Of a DNA stretch of 64,000 nucleotides, positions 15,784 through 25,550 are shown piece by piece. A program made the position numbers and the translations under genes. The stretch is taken from the NCBI GenBank assembly GCA_902470475.1, contig CABRGT010000001.1:1-64000 (forward strand). The letters are read 5' to 3'. Each line of letters opens with the position of its first letter. The first letter of the stretch is position 1. Source of the stretch: an uncultured Porphyromonadaceae bacterium. Lineage in GTDB: Bacteria > Bacteroidota > Bacteroidia > Bacteroidales > Muribaculaceae. The notes under the pieces are model-generated. The model was given only the letters and a program-made list of their open reading frames with translations, made no database searches and had not been told where the DNA came from.

Positions 15784-16371
15784 ATGAATAGCGACAAAGA
15801 GCTGGCACAGAAAAGGTGCCGATGGTGCGGCAATGATCCGCTGTATGTAAGATATCATGATGAAGAATGGGGACGACCTGCAACGGACGACCGCACACTT
15901 TTCGAATTTCTGACCCTGGAGAGCGCTCAGGCCGGCCTGGCCTGGATCACAATCCTGCGCAAGCGCGAAGGCTACCGCAAAGCTTTCCTCGACTTTGACT
16001 ACAAACAGGTCGCGGAGATGACCGACGCTGACGAGGTCCGGCTCATGCTCTACAACGGAATAGTCCGTAACCGGCTGAAAATCCACAGCGCAATAACGAA
16101 CGCCCGGATATTCGGCGATGTTGTGAGCGAATTCGGGTCGTTCTACAATTATATAATAGGCTTTTTCCCCGAACGCCGGCGAATCATAAACGATGTACCC
16201 GACGAAAGCGCCCTACCCGCCTCGACGCCTATATCCTATGCGATAAGCAAGGATATGAGGCGGCGCGGATTCAAATTTTTCGGTCCGACCGTGTGCTATG
16301 CCTTTCTGCAGGCAACAGGATTCATCGACGACCACCGCAACGATTGTATCTGCAAGTCGCTCAGTCGCTGA
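15784..16371 (+). CDS. tag: DNA-3-methyladenine glycosylase I
   Basis: Excises 3-methyladenine from alkylated DNA. 195 residues, the usual length. Visible features: RCRWCGNDPLYVRYHDEEWG (zinc-binding Cys and His), LTLESAQAGLAW with the catalytic-region Glu, GFKFFGPTVCYAFLQATG, and the C-terminal zinc ligands in DDHRNDCICK. Its last 11 bases overlap the convergent membrane-protein gene. Confidence 0.96.
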   Translation: MNSDKELAQKRCRWCGNDPLYVRYHDEEWGRPATDDRTLFEFLTLESAQAGLAWITILRKREGYRKAFLDFDYKQVAEMTDADEVRLMLYNGIVRNRLKIHSAITNARIFGDVVSEFGSFYNYIIGFFPERRRIINDVPDESALPASTPISYAISKDMRRRGFKFFGPTVCYAFLQATGFIDDHRNDCICKSLSR

Positions 16372-16930
16372 ATTCAGAAAGCGCCGCCAGTATACGGCGC
16401 GTATACGACAGATCGGTCATAAGTTTCGTTATTCCGATAGCAAGGCCTATGGCAAGGCCGACGAAAGCTGAAATTATAATGGCGGCATCGCCGCTGTCGT
16501 AAAGCAGCGCCAGAAGAATCACGATTACAGGCAGTCCGAGAACTATGCAGGCGATCCTCGTCCTGATCTGATAATACCGTATCTTGGTTGCGCGAGTAAC
16601 AGCCTGAAGCACCGGCATCGAGGCCAGACGGTATGCCTTGATGTATCTGAAAAGCCAGAAATTGATGGCGAAGCAAATCACTCCGAACAGAGAATATACT
16701 ACCGACACCCACAAAGGCATAGACAGCACGTAATATAGCATCGGGGCAATAAGCGGCAGCAACAAAGCGATGATGCTGTAGTTGCGGACACGACGGGCGA
16801 ACGCATCCTGCAACGACCCCGCCTTGGCTGTCGCCAGCTGTTCGGACAGCTGCCGATTGGCCTGGCGCAGACGATCATTGTCGACTTTCGTCCTGTTCCA
16901 TATATCTTTCAGTTGTTCAATATCCTGCAT
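16361..16930 (-). CDS. Membrane protein downstream of the ECF sigma factor
   Basis: 189 residues: a cytoplasmic N-terminal coiled segment (DIEQLKDIWNRTKVDNDRLRQANRQLSEQL) then four hydrophobic helices between about residues 50 and 165. It starts 3 bp after the sigma-factor stop, so it is co-transcribed. Position and topology fit a membrane-bound anti-sigma or sensor role, but it lacks a recognisable zinc-type anti-sigma motif, so the function is open. Confidence 0.75.
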   Translation of the reverse strand: MQDIEQLKDIWNRTKVDNDRLRQANRQLSEQLATAKAGSLQDAFARRVRNYSIIALLLPLIAPMLYYVLSMPLWVSVVYSLFGVICFAINFWLFRYIKAYRLASMPVLQAVTRATKIRYYQIRTRIACIVLGLPVIVILLALLYDSGDAAIIISAFVGLAIGLAIGITKLMTDLSYTRRILAALSEFSD

Positions 16931-16933
16931 ATA

Positions 16934-17437
16934 TCATTCTTGTTGAGAGGCCATTTTTGACAGTTTCTGCTTTGCGCGGGCAAGTCGGGTAGCTACATTA
17001 GTCTTCGACATACCCATGATAGCAGATATTTCTTCGTATGATTTCTCGTCAAGCCAAAGAGTTATCAGAGCTTTATCGATCGGATCAAGCTGAGCTATCA
17101 GCCGATACAGAAACGCGACATCTTCCGAACGGCTGTCCGGTGTGTCGGGTGCATCGAACTCCGGTGCTATGGAGACAATATTCAACTGATAGTTACGGTT
17201 TTTCCGGTGAAGGCTGATACACGTGTTCAGAGCCAGACGATAGATCCATGTCGACGGTTTTGCATCTCCGCGAAAAGAGTCGATTCCGTTCCAGAGATTG
17301 ATCATCACCTCCTGGTACAGATCCGCAAAAGGCATTCCTGAATTCGCATAGATCGAGCACACTTTGGCAATGATGCCGCGATACTCGTCGGCAAGCGCGA
17401 GGAATCTCTGTTTCTTTTCTGCCTGATTTGCTTTCAT
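16934..17437 (-). CDS. ECF-type RNA polymerase sigma factor
   Basis: 167 residues with two regions. Region 2 spans about 20-85 (YANSGMPFADLYQEVMINLWNGIDSFRG and STWIYRLALNTC, which contact the -10 element). Region 4 spans about 110-160 (LDPIDKALITLWLDEKSYEEISAIMGMSKTNVATRLARAKQKL), a helix-turn-helix. It directs polymerase to an alternative regulon, probably in response to envelope signals given the membrane partner 3 bp downstream. Regulon unknown. Confidence 0.93.
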   Translation of the reverse strand: MKANQAEKKQRFLALADEYRGIIAKVCSIYANSGMPFADLYQEVMINLWNGIDSFRGDAKPSTWIYRLALNTCISLHRKNRNYQLNIVSIAPEFDAPDTPDSRSEDVAFLYRLIAQLDPIDKALITLWLDEKSYEEISAIMGMSKTNVATRLARAKQKLSKMASQQE

Positions 17438-17492
17438 ACGTATCTAATATGTCGCGGCAGTTCCCAAAAAATCACAGCCGGAAGCAAAAAAA

Positions 17493-18509
17493 TTATTTGA
17501 GACGGCTGATGGCCTCACGGATTTTTTCAAGATCGAGATATTTCGGGCCGCTGCCTCCGGCGAACGGTCGCGCGGCATCGCGGCGCCTCATGGATTCGTC
17601 ACATGCTTTCGAACGCCAGTCAGGCCCTTCCGGGCCGAGGTCAGCGGGAATATCATTACCTTTAATTACATAGAGAGGTGCACATGGTGGATAGCCGAGT
17701 ACGGTCCACATTGTCATTTCCTCAGTTTCATCGGCCGAGCATACGCCCTCGATTGCTATCGAGGCTGTGGTGATGTCACGCGGAATAAAATCACGGTCAG
17801 TCACATAGCGCTCGCCCTCGGCAAGATAATCATGCCCGGTCAGACTGTGATAATACGAACACGACAACCCGCGTACAAACAGTTCCGGATCTATCGAATC
17901 TGCTTTCCCGATCAGATGTTCCGCAGCATTATAGCGGATATAGCCGAAACCAGCCCCGGCCTCTCCCGTAACCGAGAAGTTTGTCCTCACTATATATCCG
18001 CGCGGATCATCGTCGACATCAAAGCGCGTCCAGGCATAATCATCCGTTTCGAAATATGCCGCGCCGCCTTCGGCGTCGATCACACCGAAATTGGCTTGCA
18101 CGCCCATCGGCTTCGGCCATGCGTCGAGCAACGATTCGAAATCAGCCACCGTGCGGCAACGGGCGAGAGCCTCCGCCATCACCGCTCCCTCGCGGTCCTT
18201 GAATACAGCTGTATCTGGAGCAAGATTATATGATGCCGTATTCATTATGGCAAATCCGGCATCATTCATGCCCATCCAGGCCTCGGCAAGAAGCGAATCC
18301 CCTCCGTTGAAAAGGCCGATAAACCCATAGGTCGAATCAGTCGGCTCGACACGTGACAGGAAATTGTTGTCGGCACCGGTATCGCGGTTTTTCCACAATA
18401 TGGGACGCCCTGTGGCCGAACGCGCGGCAGATACTATAGCCGATGTACACGCCTCGCAGATAAAACCCGCGAACGTCAGTATCAAGGCTGACAAGAAAAT
18501 TCTTTTCAT
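17493..18509 (-). CDS. Secreted N-terminal-nucleophile amidohydrolase (C45/choloylglycine-hydrolase type)
   Basis: 338 residues. A signal peptide ends CEA just before Cys21; removal would expose Cys21 as the N-terminal nucleophile (CTSAIVSAARSATGRPILWKNRD). The Arg/Asp in WKNRDTG and the Asn-rich stretches around MNDAGFAIMNTASYN fit linear-amide C-N hydrolases. Substrate unknown; bile-salt, penicillin or acyl-amino-acid amides are family possibilities. A minus-strand TATCTTTG element lies only 7 bp before the ATG, so the leader is very short. Confidence 0.8.
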   Translation of the reverse strand: MKRIFLSALILTFAGFICEACTSAIVSAARSATGRPILWKNRDTGADNNFLSRVEPTDSTYGFIGLFNGGDSLLAEAWMGMNDAGFAIMNTASYNLAPDTAVFKDREGAVMAEALARCRTVADFESLLDAWPKPMGVQANFGVIDAEGGAAYFETDDYAWTRFDVDDDPRGYIVRTNFSVTGEAGAGFGYIRYNAAEHLIGKADSIDPELFVRGLSCSYYHSLTGHDYLAEGERYVTDRDFIPRDITTASIAIEGVCSADETEEMTMWTVLGYPPCAPLYVIKGNDIPADLGPEGPDWRSKACDESMRRRDAARPFAGGSGPKYLDLEKIREAISRLK

Positions 18510-18599
18510 GATTCTGCAAAGATAACTATTTTATCGGGACTTGCACGGACGGTAATCCAAAAAAAATTCTGTGCGTTTTTTTCTTCGCGGAAAAAGTAT

Positions 18600-18607
18600 T
18601 ACTTTTG
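18600..18607 (+). promoter_or_regulatory. -7 element directly before dnaG
   Basis: TACTTTTG ends 7 bp before the dnaG ATG, with T-rich sequence near the -33 position. If used, the mRNA would be almost leaderless. Confidence 0.45.
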
Positions 18608-18614
18608 TTCTGCA

Positions 18615-20789
18615 ATGCCGAGAATAGACCGTATAACCATCGACAAGATTATGGACGCGACAGACATCGTCGACGTCGTGGGAGACTTCGTATCGCTTAA
18701 GAAACGTGGAGCCAACCACTGGGGGTTGTGTCCGTTCCACAACGACCGCTCACCCTCGTTCTCGGTCAATGCCGCCAAAGGTATCTTCAAGTGTTTCAGT
18801 TGCGGCAAAGCCGGTTCAGCTGTCAGTTTCCTTATGGATCTCGAAGGTATGTCGTATGTCGAAGCCATCAGATGGCTTGCAAAGAAATACAATATCGAGA
18901 TTCAGGAAAAAGAAATGACCGGCGCAGAGCGTCAGGCCGAGGCCGACCGTGAGTCGATGTACGCCGTCAATGACTTTGCCCTGACACATTTCGAAAAGAA
19001 CCTGACCGGAACGGCCGACGGACGTGACATCGGACTGGCGTACTTCCGCGAACGCGGCATATCCGATGCGATGATCCGGAAATTCCATCTCGGCTATTCC
19101 ATCGACCGCAGTGATGACCTCTACGATGCCGCCATACGTGCCGGTTTCAACGAGAAATTCCTCGTCGAGACCGGCCTATGCATAAAAAACGATTCCGGCC
19201 GTTGCTACGACCGTTTTCGCGGACGCGTCATATATCCGGTCCATTCGCTGTCAGGACGTGTCGTGGCGTTTGGCGGACGGACTCTGCGCAAGGAAAAGAC
19301 TCTCGCAAAGTATGTCAACTCGCCCGAAAGCTCCATCTATTCAAAGAGCCGCGAGCTTTACGGCATGTATCAGGCCCGCTCGGCCATTGCCCGCAAGAAA
19401 AACTGTATACTTGTCGAAGGATACATGGACGTGATTTCCATGCATCAGGCCGGCGTCGAAAATGTGGTCGCATCCTCCGGAACGGCTCTGACCGAAGGGC
19501 AGGTAGCCATGATCAAGCGTTTCGCCGACAAAGTCACGCTGATGTACGACTCCGACGCAGCCGGCATCAAGGCCGCTCTGCGCGGCATCAACATGTTTGT
19601 GGCAGCCGGCATCGCGCTCAAGCTCGTGCTGCTGCCCGAAGGCGACGATCCCGACTCGTTCGCCCAGTCGCATACGTCCCACGAAGTAGAGAGCTACATG
19701 GCCGAACACGAACAGGATCTAATAGGTTTCAAGGCCGACATCCTGATGAAAGACTGCGGCAATGATCCGCACAGACGTTCGGAAGCCATCAACGACATCC
19801 TGCAGACCATAGCCCTGATACCGGACGTTATCGAGCAGACGCTCTACATTGAAGAATGCGCACGCAAGGTCGGAGTCGATTCCTCGGCCCTGGCCGCTCA
19901 GGTAAAGGTAATCATAAGCCGTCAGCGCGAGACCGAATACAAGAAGCGCCAGCAACAGGAAGCCTCGCAGTCGATAAAAGACATCGTGACACGCGATGCG
20001 GCTGCCGCATCTGTCATACATCCTGCCCCTGTACAGCCGGATGCAAAGCCTGTATCGCCGGGAATCAAGTTCGCCGAGGAGGAAATCATACGCTACGCCA
20101 TCAAGTACGGCACGTTCTATATGTGCGATGTATTCACTGACGACCGCCCCGACGAGCCGGTTCCGATGAACGTGATAGACTACATCGACAACGAGCTCAG
20201 TATAGATAATGTGACATTCTCCACACCGCTCTTCGCGCGCGCGTGGGCCATGGCCAGGGAACTGCGTCACACAGAATGGCCCGGCAGACATCAGGCGAAA
20301 ATTGCTGAACTGGAGAATAGCCGCAGCCACGAACTGGAAGCCGGCCGCGAGTCCATCCGCAACAGCGCCTTCGACATGGAGACGATACGTAAGGCCGAAG
20401 AGAAGCTGACCGGCGAGGCCGACCGACATTATGAAGCGGCCGTCGACGAATTTGACACGGCTTTCATCCGCGACATGTTCGTGCGCTCAGATGACCGCGA
20501 ACTCAACGACCTGGCCGTACGTCTTTGTGCGAATCCTGTGGTCCTTAGCAAGATGCATCCCAAAGTGAACCGTCGCGAAGAAATCTGCAGCAAACTTCCC
20601 ATGGCAATATATGCGCTTAAAGGCGCATTGCTCAAGGATCGCATTAGCAGCCTCACGGCGCAGCTTGCCGTAGCATCGGCCGACGAAGCCGGCGATCTGC
20701 TCAGACAGATCATGGAGCTGAAAGAAGCCAGCATGGAATTTGACCGCTACAATGGCGAGATAGTCATAACCCCTTCGGCAAGACAATAA
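18615..20789 (+). CDS. dnaG: DNA primase
   Basis: Makes RNA primers for replication. 724 residues, rather long for the family. The CHC2 zinc finger uses Cys39, His42, Cys60 and Cys63. The Toprim catalytic core has VEGYMDV with Glu268 and DSDAAG with Asp312/Asp314. The C-terminal part (from about 440) carries a Lys/Arg/Gln-rich linker and a divergent helicase-binding domain, longer than in E. coli. The priA start follows four bases after the stop, giving a replication/restart operon. Confidence 0.96.
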   Translation: MPRIDRITIDKIMDATDIVDVVGDFVSLKKRGANHWGLCPFHNDRSPSFSVNAAKGIFKCFSCGKAGSAVSFLMDLEGMSYVEAIRWLAKKYNIEIQEKEMTGAERQAEADRESMYAVNDFALTHFEKNLTGTADGRDIGLAYFRERGISDAMIRKFHLGYSIDRSDDLYDAAIRAGFNEKFLVETGLCIKNDSGRCYDRFRGRVIYPVHSLSGRVVAFGGRTLRKEKTLAKYVNSPESSIYSKSRELYGMYQARSAIARKKNCILVEGYMDVISMHQAGVENVVASSGTALTEGQVAMIKRFADKVTLMYDSDAAGIKAALRGINMFVAAGIALKLVLLPEGDDPDSFAQSHTSHEVESYMAEHEQDLIGFKADILMKDCGNDPHRRSEAINDILQTIALIPDVIEQTLYIEECARKVGVDSSALAAQVKVIISRQRETEYKKRQQQEASQSIKDIVTRDAAAASVIHPAPVQPDAKPVSPGIKFAEEEIIRYAIKYGTFYMCDVFTDDRPDEPVPMNVIDYIDNELSIDNVTFSTPLFARAWAMARELRHTEWPGRHQAKIAELENSRSHELEAGRESIRNSAFDMETIRKAEEKLTGEADRHYEAAVDEFDTAFIRDMFVRSDDRELNDLAVRLCANPVVLSKMHPKVNRREEICSKLPMAIYALKGALLKDRISSLTAQLAVASADEAGDLLRQIMELKEASMEFDRYNGEIVITPSARQ

Positions 20790-20793
20790 GGTC

Positions 20794-23289
20794 ATGGCTC
20801 AACTTTATGCACAGGTCATAGTCCCGCGGCCACTCGACGCTTCGTTTACCTATCGTGTGCCAGAGCATCTTGCAGCAACGGCAGGAGTCGGATTCCGTGT
20901 GATCGTCCCTTTCGGCACCCGGCGCTTTGTGACCGGAATCATCGAAAGCCTGTCGCCGGTCAGACCCACCGACGTAGCCGCTGTAAAAGACATAGAAAGC
21001 GTACTTGACGACAGTCCTGTCATCGTGCATCCGCAGCTGAAACTATGGCACTGGATATCCGACTACTATATGTGCGCGCCGGGCGACGTAATGAAGGCCG
21101 CAATGCCTGGCGGTCTTAAAGTAGAAAGCGAGACGGTCGTCCAACTTGCCGAGGATATGGATCAGGAGTCTCTGACAGGCCTGTCACGCTCTCATATCGA
21201 TATCATCGGACTTCTTAGAGAAGTCCCTTGCATATCAATCCGCGATCTCTCCAGAAAGACCGGTATCGCCAACGTCGCGCAGCACGTATCGAAACTTGTA
21301 GACAAAGGCATTGTGTCGGTTCACGAGAAACTTGTCAACCGTTACCGCCGTATCAAGGTTAAAATGATCGAGATAACCGTTCCCCGCAGCGACAGCGACG
21401 CGCTCGACAAGGCGTTCGACGCCGTGCGGCGCAGCAAAGGCCAGCAGGCGGCCCTGCTGAATCTCATCGCACTTTCGGGATTCAATTTATCGGCACAGAA
21501 GATCAGGCCTGTCACCCGCGACGAGTTACTCGACGCAGCGCCGGAAATCACGTGGGCCAACGTCCAGGCCCTTCAGGAGAAAGGTCTCGCTCACATTTTC
21601 AGCAAGGAAATATCCCGGTTTTCCGCACCGGAGGAATGCTCCGGACCGTACTCTTTTCCGCTCCCTGTTCTGTCCGACGCCCAGAAACGGGCGCTCGGCG
21701 AGATACACCGCTCGATGATCGAAAAGAACGTGACATTGCTCCACGGCGTCACATCCTCCGGGAAAACCGAGATTTACATACACCTCATAGATTATGTGCT
21801 GCGCCAGCGCCGTCAGGTACTGATGCTCGTGCCGGAGATAGCACTGACCACCCAGCTGACACGACGTCTGCAACGCGTATTCGGCAATAAGGTCAGAATC
21901 TATCATTCAAAATTCAGCGACAATGAACGTGTCGATATCTGGCGCGACATGCTCGCATGCCATGAACCATGTGTTGTAATAGGCGCGCGGTCCGCTGTCT
22001 TCCTGCCGTTCTCGTCGCTTGGACTTGTGATCGTGGACGAAGAGCACGATCCCAGCTATAAGCAGACGGATCCGGCTCCACGCTATAACGGGCGCGACAC
22101 AGCCATAGTTCTTGCATCCCTGCACGGAGCAAAGACGCTGCTCGGCAGCGCCACGCCCTCGGTCGAGACATATTTCAAAGCAACAGAAGGCGGCAAATAC
22201 GGACTTGTGACACTTTCAGAGCGGTTCGGCAACGCACAGCTCCCCGACATAGAGATCCGTGACCTGCGTAAGGAACGCCTTCAGGGCAATGTCGACAGCG
22301 TACTGACCAATTCGCTGATAGCCCAGGTCCGCAACCGTATCGCAGACGGGAAACAGGCCATCCTGTTCCACAACCGCCGCGGCTTCTCGCCAAGGGCTTG
22401 CTGCCGGATGTGCCAGTTCACTCCGAAATGCGACTTCTGCGACGTATCGCTCACATACCACAAACGCACCGACACGCTCGAATGTCACTACTGCGGCACA
22501 GTATATCCCGTTCCGAAAGTCTGCCCCGTGTGCCATGAGCCGACCATTGAGATCGAAGGATACGGCACGGAACGCATCGAAGACACTGTAGCAGGCTTTT
22601 TTCCTGAAGCCAGAGTGTTACGGATGGATCTCGACACCACACGCAACAAGGATGCCTACGCCAATATCATAGATGATTTCTCGCAGCATAAAGCCGACAT
22701 TCTGGTAGGCACACAGATGGTCACCAAAGGTCTTGACTTCGCCAATGTCGGTATTGTCGGAGTGATCAACGCCGACAATATTCTCAATTTTCCCGACTTC
22801 CGATCGTCCGAACGTGCGTTCAACATGCTCGAACAGGTCGCAGGCCGTGCCGGACGCAGCGACGACACCCGCGGCACAGTCGTTATCCAGACATACACCC
22901 CGAAGCACCCCGTAATCGGATTCGTAGAGGCCCACGATTATCTCGGATTTTACAATTGGGAGATCGGACAGCGCCAAAAGATGCTCTATCCGCCGGCCGC
23001 ACGGATTGTCAACATATACCTGAAACACCGCGACCGCGCTATAGTCGAGCGTTTTGCCCGGGAGTATACCGCACGCCTTAAAACCCTGCTCGGAGCAAGG
23101 GTCAACGGCCCCGTCGAACCGGCAGTAGAGCGGGTGTCATCGTTATACATCCGCCAGGTAATGCTCCGAATCGAGGCCGGAGCATCGGTACTGAAGGTCA
23201 AGCAGGTGCTTCGCGACGTCTATCTGGAATTCAACGCCGCCCCGGTAAAGAGCGGCGTCACTATCCACTACGACGTAGACCCGGTATAA
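20794..23289 (+). CDS. priA: Primosomal replication-restart helicase PriA
   Basis: Reloads the replisome at stalled forks. 831 residues. The N-terminal 3'-DNA-binding domain is VIVPRPLDASFTYRVPE. The helicase core has Walker A GVTSSGKTE (about 318-326) and DEEH (about 415-418). A cysteine-rich zinc region (about 535-590: CCRMCQF, CDFC, CHYCG, CPVC) is followed by GTERIEDTV. The C-terminal helicase lobe contains QMVTKGLDF and QVAGRAGR. Usual length and order. Confidence 0.97.
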   Translation: MAQLYAQVIVPRPLDASFTYRVPEHLAATAGVGFRVIVPFGTRRFVTGIIESLSPVRPTDVAAVKDIESVLDDSPVIVHPQLKLWHWISDYYMCAPGDVMKAAMPGGLKVESETVVQLAEDMDQESLTGLSRSHIDIIGLLREVPCISIRDLSRKTGIANVAQHVSKLVDKGIVSVHEKLVNRYRRIKVKMIEITVPRSDSDALDKAFDAVRRSKGQQAALLNLIALSGFNLSAQKIRPVTRDELLDAAPEITWANVQALQEKGLAHIFSKEISRFSAPEECSGPYSFPLPVLSDAQKRALGEIHRSMIEKNVTLLHGVTSSGKTEIYIHLIDYVLRQRRQVLMLVPEIALTTQLTRRLQRVFGNKVRIYHSKFSDNERVDIWRDMLACHEPCVVIGARSAVFLPFSSLGLVIVDEEHDPSYKQTDPAPRYNGRDTAIVLASLHGAKTLLGSATPSVETYFKATEGGKYGLVTLSERFGNAQLPDIEIRDLRKERLQGNVDSVLTNSLIAQVRNRIADGKQAILFHNRRGFSPRACCRMCQFTPKCDFCDVSLTYHKRTDTLECHYCGTVYPVPKVCPVCHEPTIEIEGYGTERIEDTVAGFFPEARVLRMDLDTTRNKDAYANIIDDFSQHKADILVGTQMVTKGLDFANVGIVGVINADNILNFPDFRSSERAFNMLEQVAGRAGRSDDTRGTVVIQTYTPKHPVIGFVEAHDYLGFYNWEIGQRQKMLYPPAARIVNIYLKHRDRAIVERFAREYTARLKTLLGARVNGPVEPAVERVSSLYIRQVMLRIEAGASVLKVKQVLRDVYLEFNAAPVKSGVTIHYDVDPV

Positions 23290-23297
23290 CAGCCCGG

Positions 23298-24275
23298 CTA
23301 TTCCCCGCTGTATGCCGACTCGATAAGTACCGACGGATTGTTGTAGAAGTCCGGAGAAAGCAATTCGGCAAGGGTCATCTTGCTGTTTTGTTCGAGATAT
23401 GCACATATAATGCGGTAACCGATATAGCGTCCGGCACGCCCCGGCACTTCCTGTCCCAGCGGCGATGTCGACGGCGCCGGACCGATCAGACGGTCAATTG
23501 TCTCGGCCGACGATGTGTAAAGCAGCTTGTTCTCGACTATCCGCCGCCATACGCTTTTCATATTGGCCTGAAACCAGTTCATCTGCTGTTCCGTATACCC
23601 GAGTGCTCCCGCAAGCGTAGCCTGTGGCACAAGTTTCATTTTCGCATACATCAGTGCGCCTTCATACAGCATCCTTGATAATGCCGTCGGATCTTTTCCG
23701 GGCACGTACGGATAAGCGACTGCCGTCAGAGCCTCGGCCAGATCATACGGGAGGTTTTCGGGATTCTTCTCGTACCTCTGGTACTCGGGCCATGGACCGT
23801 AGCCCGGATAATCGGAGCCAAGGTAGTGATTGAGCGCGATCAGGAGCACGGAGTCCACGAAAGCCATGCTCTTGCGGCTGCCCCACACCACAGCGGCGTA
23901 CTTTCGTCGTGGAAAATCCAGGCCATTGGCATCCGCGTTGTATAATATGTTGCCCAGAGAGATCTCAAGTGCGGAAAGGTCGCTGTATACGCTGTCGACC
24001 GCCGGAGTAAAAATCCTCACCGGAGCAGACTTACTCCATCTGGCAAGTTCGTCGTCCGTCACAGAACTTATGTCATACAGCTTCAGCAGAGCTTTGATGC
24101 ACACACTGTCATCGGCAATAAAATCATGGCGGGATGCCGAGTCCATCGAGTCAAAACGCAGCATCGGGTCATATAGATTGACGATCGGCGTAGGCTTTAT
24201 ATCGATCTTCGAGCAGCCTTGGCCTACAGCCGCCACAGCTGCAAGCACTACGGCACCATATAATATCTTTCTCAT
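23298..24275 (-). CDS. GldB-like lipoprotein
   Basis: 325 residues from ATG 24275; a longer frame to 24296 has no support. Signal peptide with lipobox VGQGC (Cys21), so it is lipid-anchored. The body resembles gliding-motility lipoprotein GldB and DUF2268-type predicted zincins: NHYLGSDYPGYGPWPEYQRY, LYEGALMYAKMKLVPQATL and GRYIGYRIICAYLEQN. No HExxH motif is visible; the region reads ALNHYLG and EGALMYA. Gliding itself is not expected in this lineage, so a general envelope role is more likely. It converges with priA, stops 8 bp apart. Confidence 0.7.
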   Translation of the reverse strand: MRKILYGAVVLAAVAAVGQGCSKIDIKPTPIVNLYDPMLRFDSMDSASRHDFIADDSVCIKALLKLYDISSVTDDELARWSKSAPVRIFTPAVDSVYSDLSALEISLGNILYNADANGLDFPRRKYAAVVWGSRKSMAFVDSVLLIALNHYLGSDYPGYGPWPEYQRYEKNPENLPYDLAEALTAVAYPYVPGKDPTALSRMLYEGALMYAKMKLVPQATLAGALGYTEQQMNWFQANMKSVWRRIVENKLLYTSSAETIDRLIGPAPSTSPLGQEVPGRAGRYIGYRIICAYLEQNSKMTLAELLSPDFYNNPSVLIESAYSGE

Positions 24276-24434
24276 CTCTATCTGTTTTAATGGCAAAGTT
24301 ACGCATCATTGCCCACATGGCGGCACACAAATAGAAAAATTGTGGCTGAATATTCATGATTTTTGGCAGATTGTGCAGATTTGTTCTGCACAATCAACGC
24401 TTATTTGCATTATTATGATTAAATTTGCAGTGAA

Positions 24435-25538
24435 ATGAGACGATTTTTAACATACGTCATCACTTTGCTTCTCGGCATAATCCCATACCAACTGGCTTAT
24501 GCCGAGGATAATCACACATTCACAATAGTCATTGACGCCGGCCATGGCGGCAAGGATTACGGATGCGAAGGCGACATCACGAACGAAAAGACTATCGTGC
24601 TCGATGTCGCAAAGCGACTCGGAAGCATGATCGCCAAAGAACATCCCGACGTAAAAATCATCTATACCCGTGACAAGGATGTGTTCGTGACACTCAGCGA
24701 CCGCGCCGCTATTGCCAACAGGGCTCGGGCCGATCTGTTCATCTCGATACATGTCAACTCGATCGACCGCCGCACAAAAGGGCGTCGCAACGTGCACGGA
24801 GCATCGGTCTACACTCTCGGTCTTCACCGCACCGACGACAACCTCGCTGTAGCGATGCGCGAGAACAGTGTGATCGAACTTGAAAAAGACTATACCGAAA
24901 TATATCAGGGCTTCGACCCCAATTCATCTGAATCATACATCATATTTGAACTCACCCAGAACCGGCATCAGCAAAACTCGATTGAAATAGCCGATGCTAT
25001 CCGGGCGCAGCTTACCACAACAGCCGGCCGGGCCGACAAAGGTGTGCTTCAGTCAGGATTCCTTGTGCTCAGAGCCACATCAATGTCATCTGTGCTGGTC
25101 GAACTCGACTTTATCTGCAATCCTCAGGCCGAACGTTTTCTGGCTTCGGACAACGGCCGCGAACTGTGTGCCCGCTCTATCGCAAACGCATTCACGGATT
25201 ATTATACCGGACACCGCCACAACGCAAATCAGGTATCGGCACCATCACCCGCTGCCGCCGCCCAGGACGCTACTCGGACATCCACGAACAATGCCCGGAC
25301 TGACGGCGTTGTAACATATGCCGTACAGTTTCTGACTTCATCCCAGGCTCTGCCTGAGAATGACCCGAGACTTGACGGCATCGATGATATAAATGTATAC
25401 TGCCACGACAACCTATACAAATATACAAGCGGATCCTTTACTACACTGTCAAAAGCAAAGAAAAGACTTAAACATATTAAAAAAAGATACCCCGAAGCGT
25501 TTATCATAAAGATGTGCAATGGTCAGCGCGTCAACTAA
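24435..25538 (+). CDS. N-acetylmuramoyl-L-alanine amidase with C-terminal SPOR-like domain
   Basis: Cleaves the amide between peptide and glycan in peptidoglycan, acting in the periplasm in cell separation. 367 residues: signal peptide to about residue 23; Amidase_3 domain at 30-250 with zinc ligands in IDAGHGGKDYG, the Glu of NEKTIVLDVAKRLG, ISIHVNS and the catalytic Glu in VLVELDFICNP. An Ala/Ser/Thr linker (about 262-295) leads to a C-terminal domain (YAVQFLTSSQALP onward) that resembles SPOR repeats and would bind denuded glycan. The MCE gene follows after 12 bp. Confidence 0.9.
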   Translation: MRRFLTYVITLLLGIIPYQLAYAEDNHTFTIVIDAGHGGKDYGCEGDITNEKTIVLDVAKRLGSMIAKEHPDVKIIYTRDKDVFVTLSDRAAIANRARADLFISIHVNSIDRRTKGRRNVHGASVYTLGLHRTDDNLAVAMRENSVIELEKDYTEIYQGFDPNSSESYIIFELTQNRHQQNSIEIADAIRAQLTTTAGRADKGVLQSGFLVLRATSMSSVLVELDFICNPQAERFLASDNGRELCARSIANAFTDYYTGHRHNANQVSAPSPAAAAQDATRTSTNNARTDGVVTYAVQFLTSSQALPENDPRLDGIDDINVYCHDNLYKYTSGSFTTLSKAKKRLKHIKKRYPEAFIIKMCNGQRVN

Positions 25539-25550
25539 TGACTTGACATT

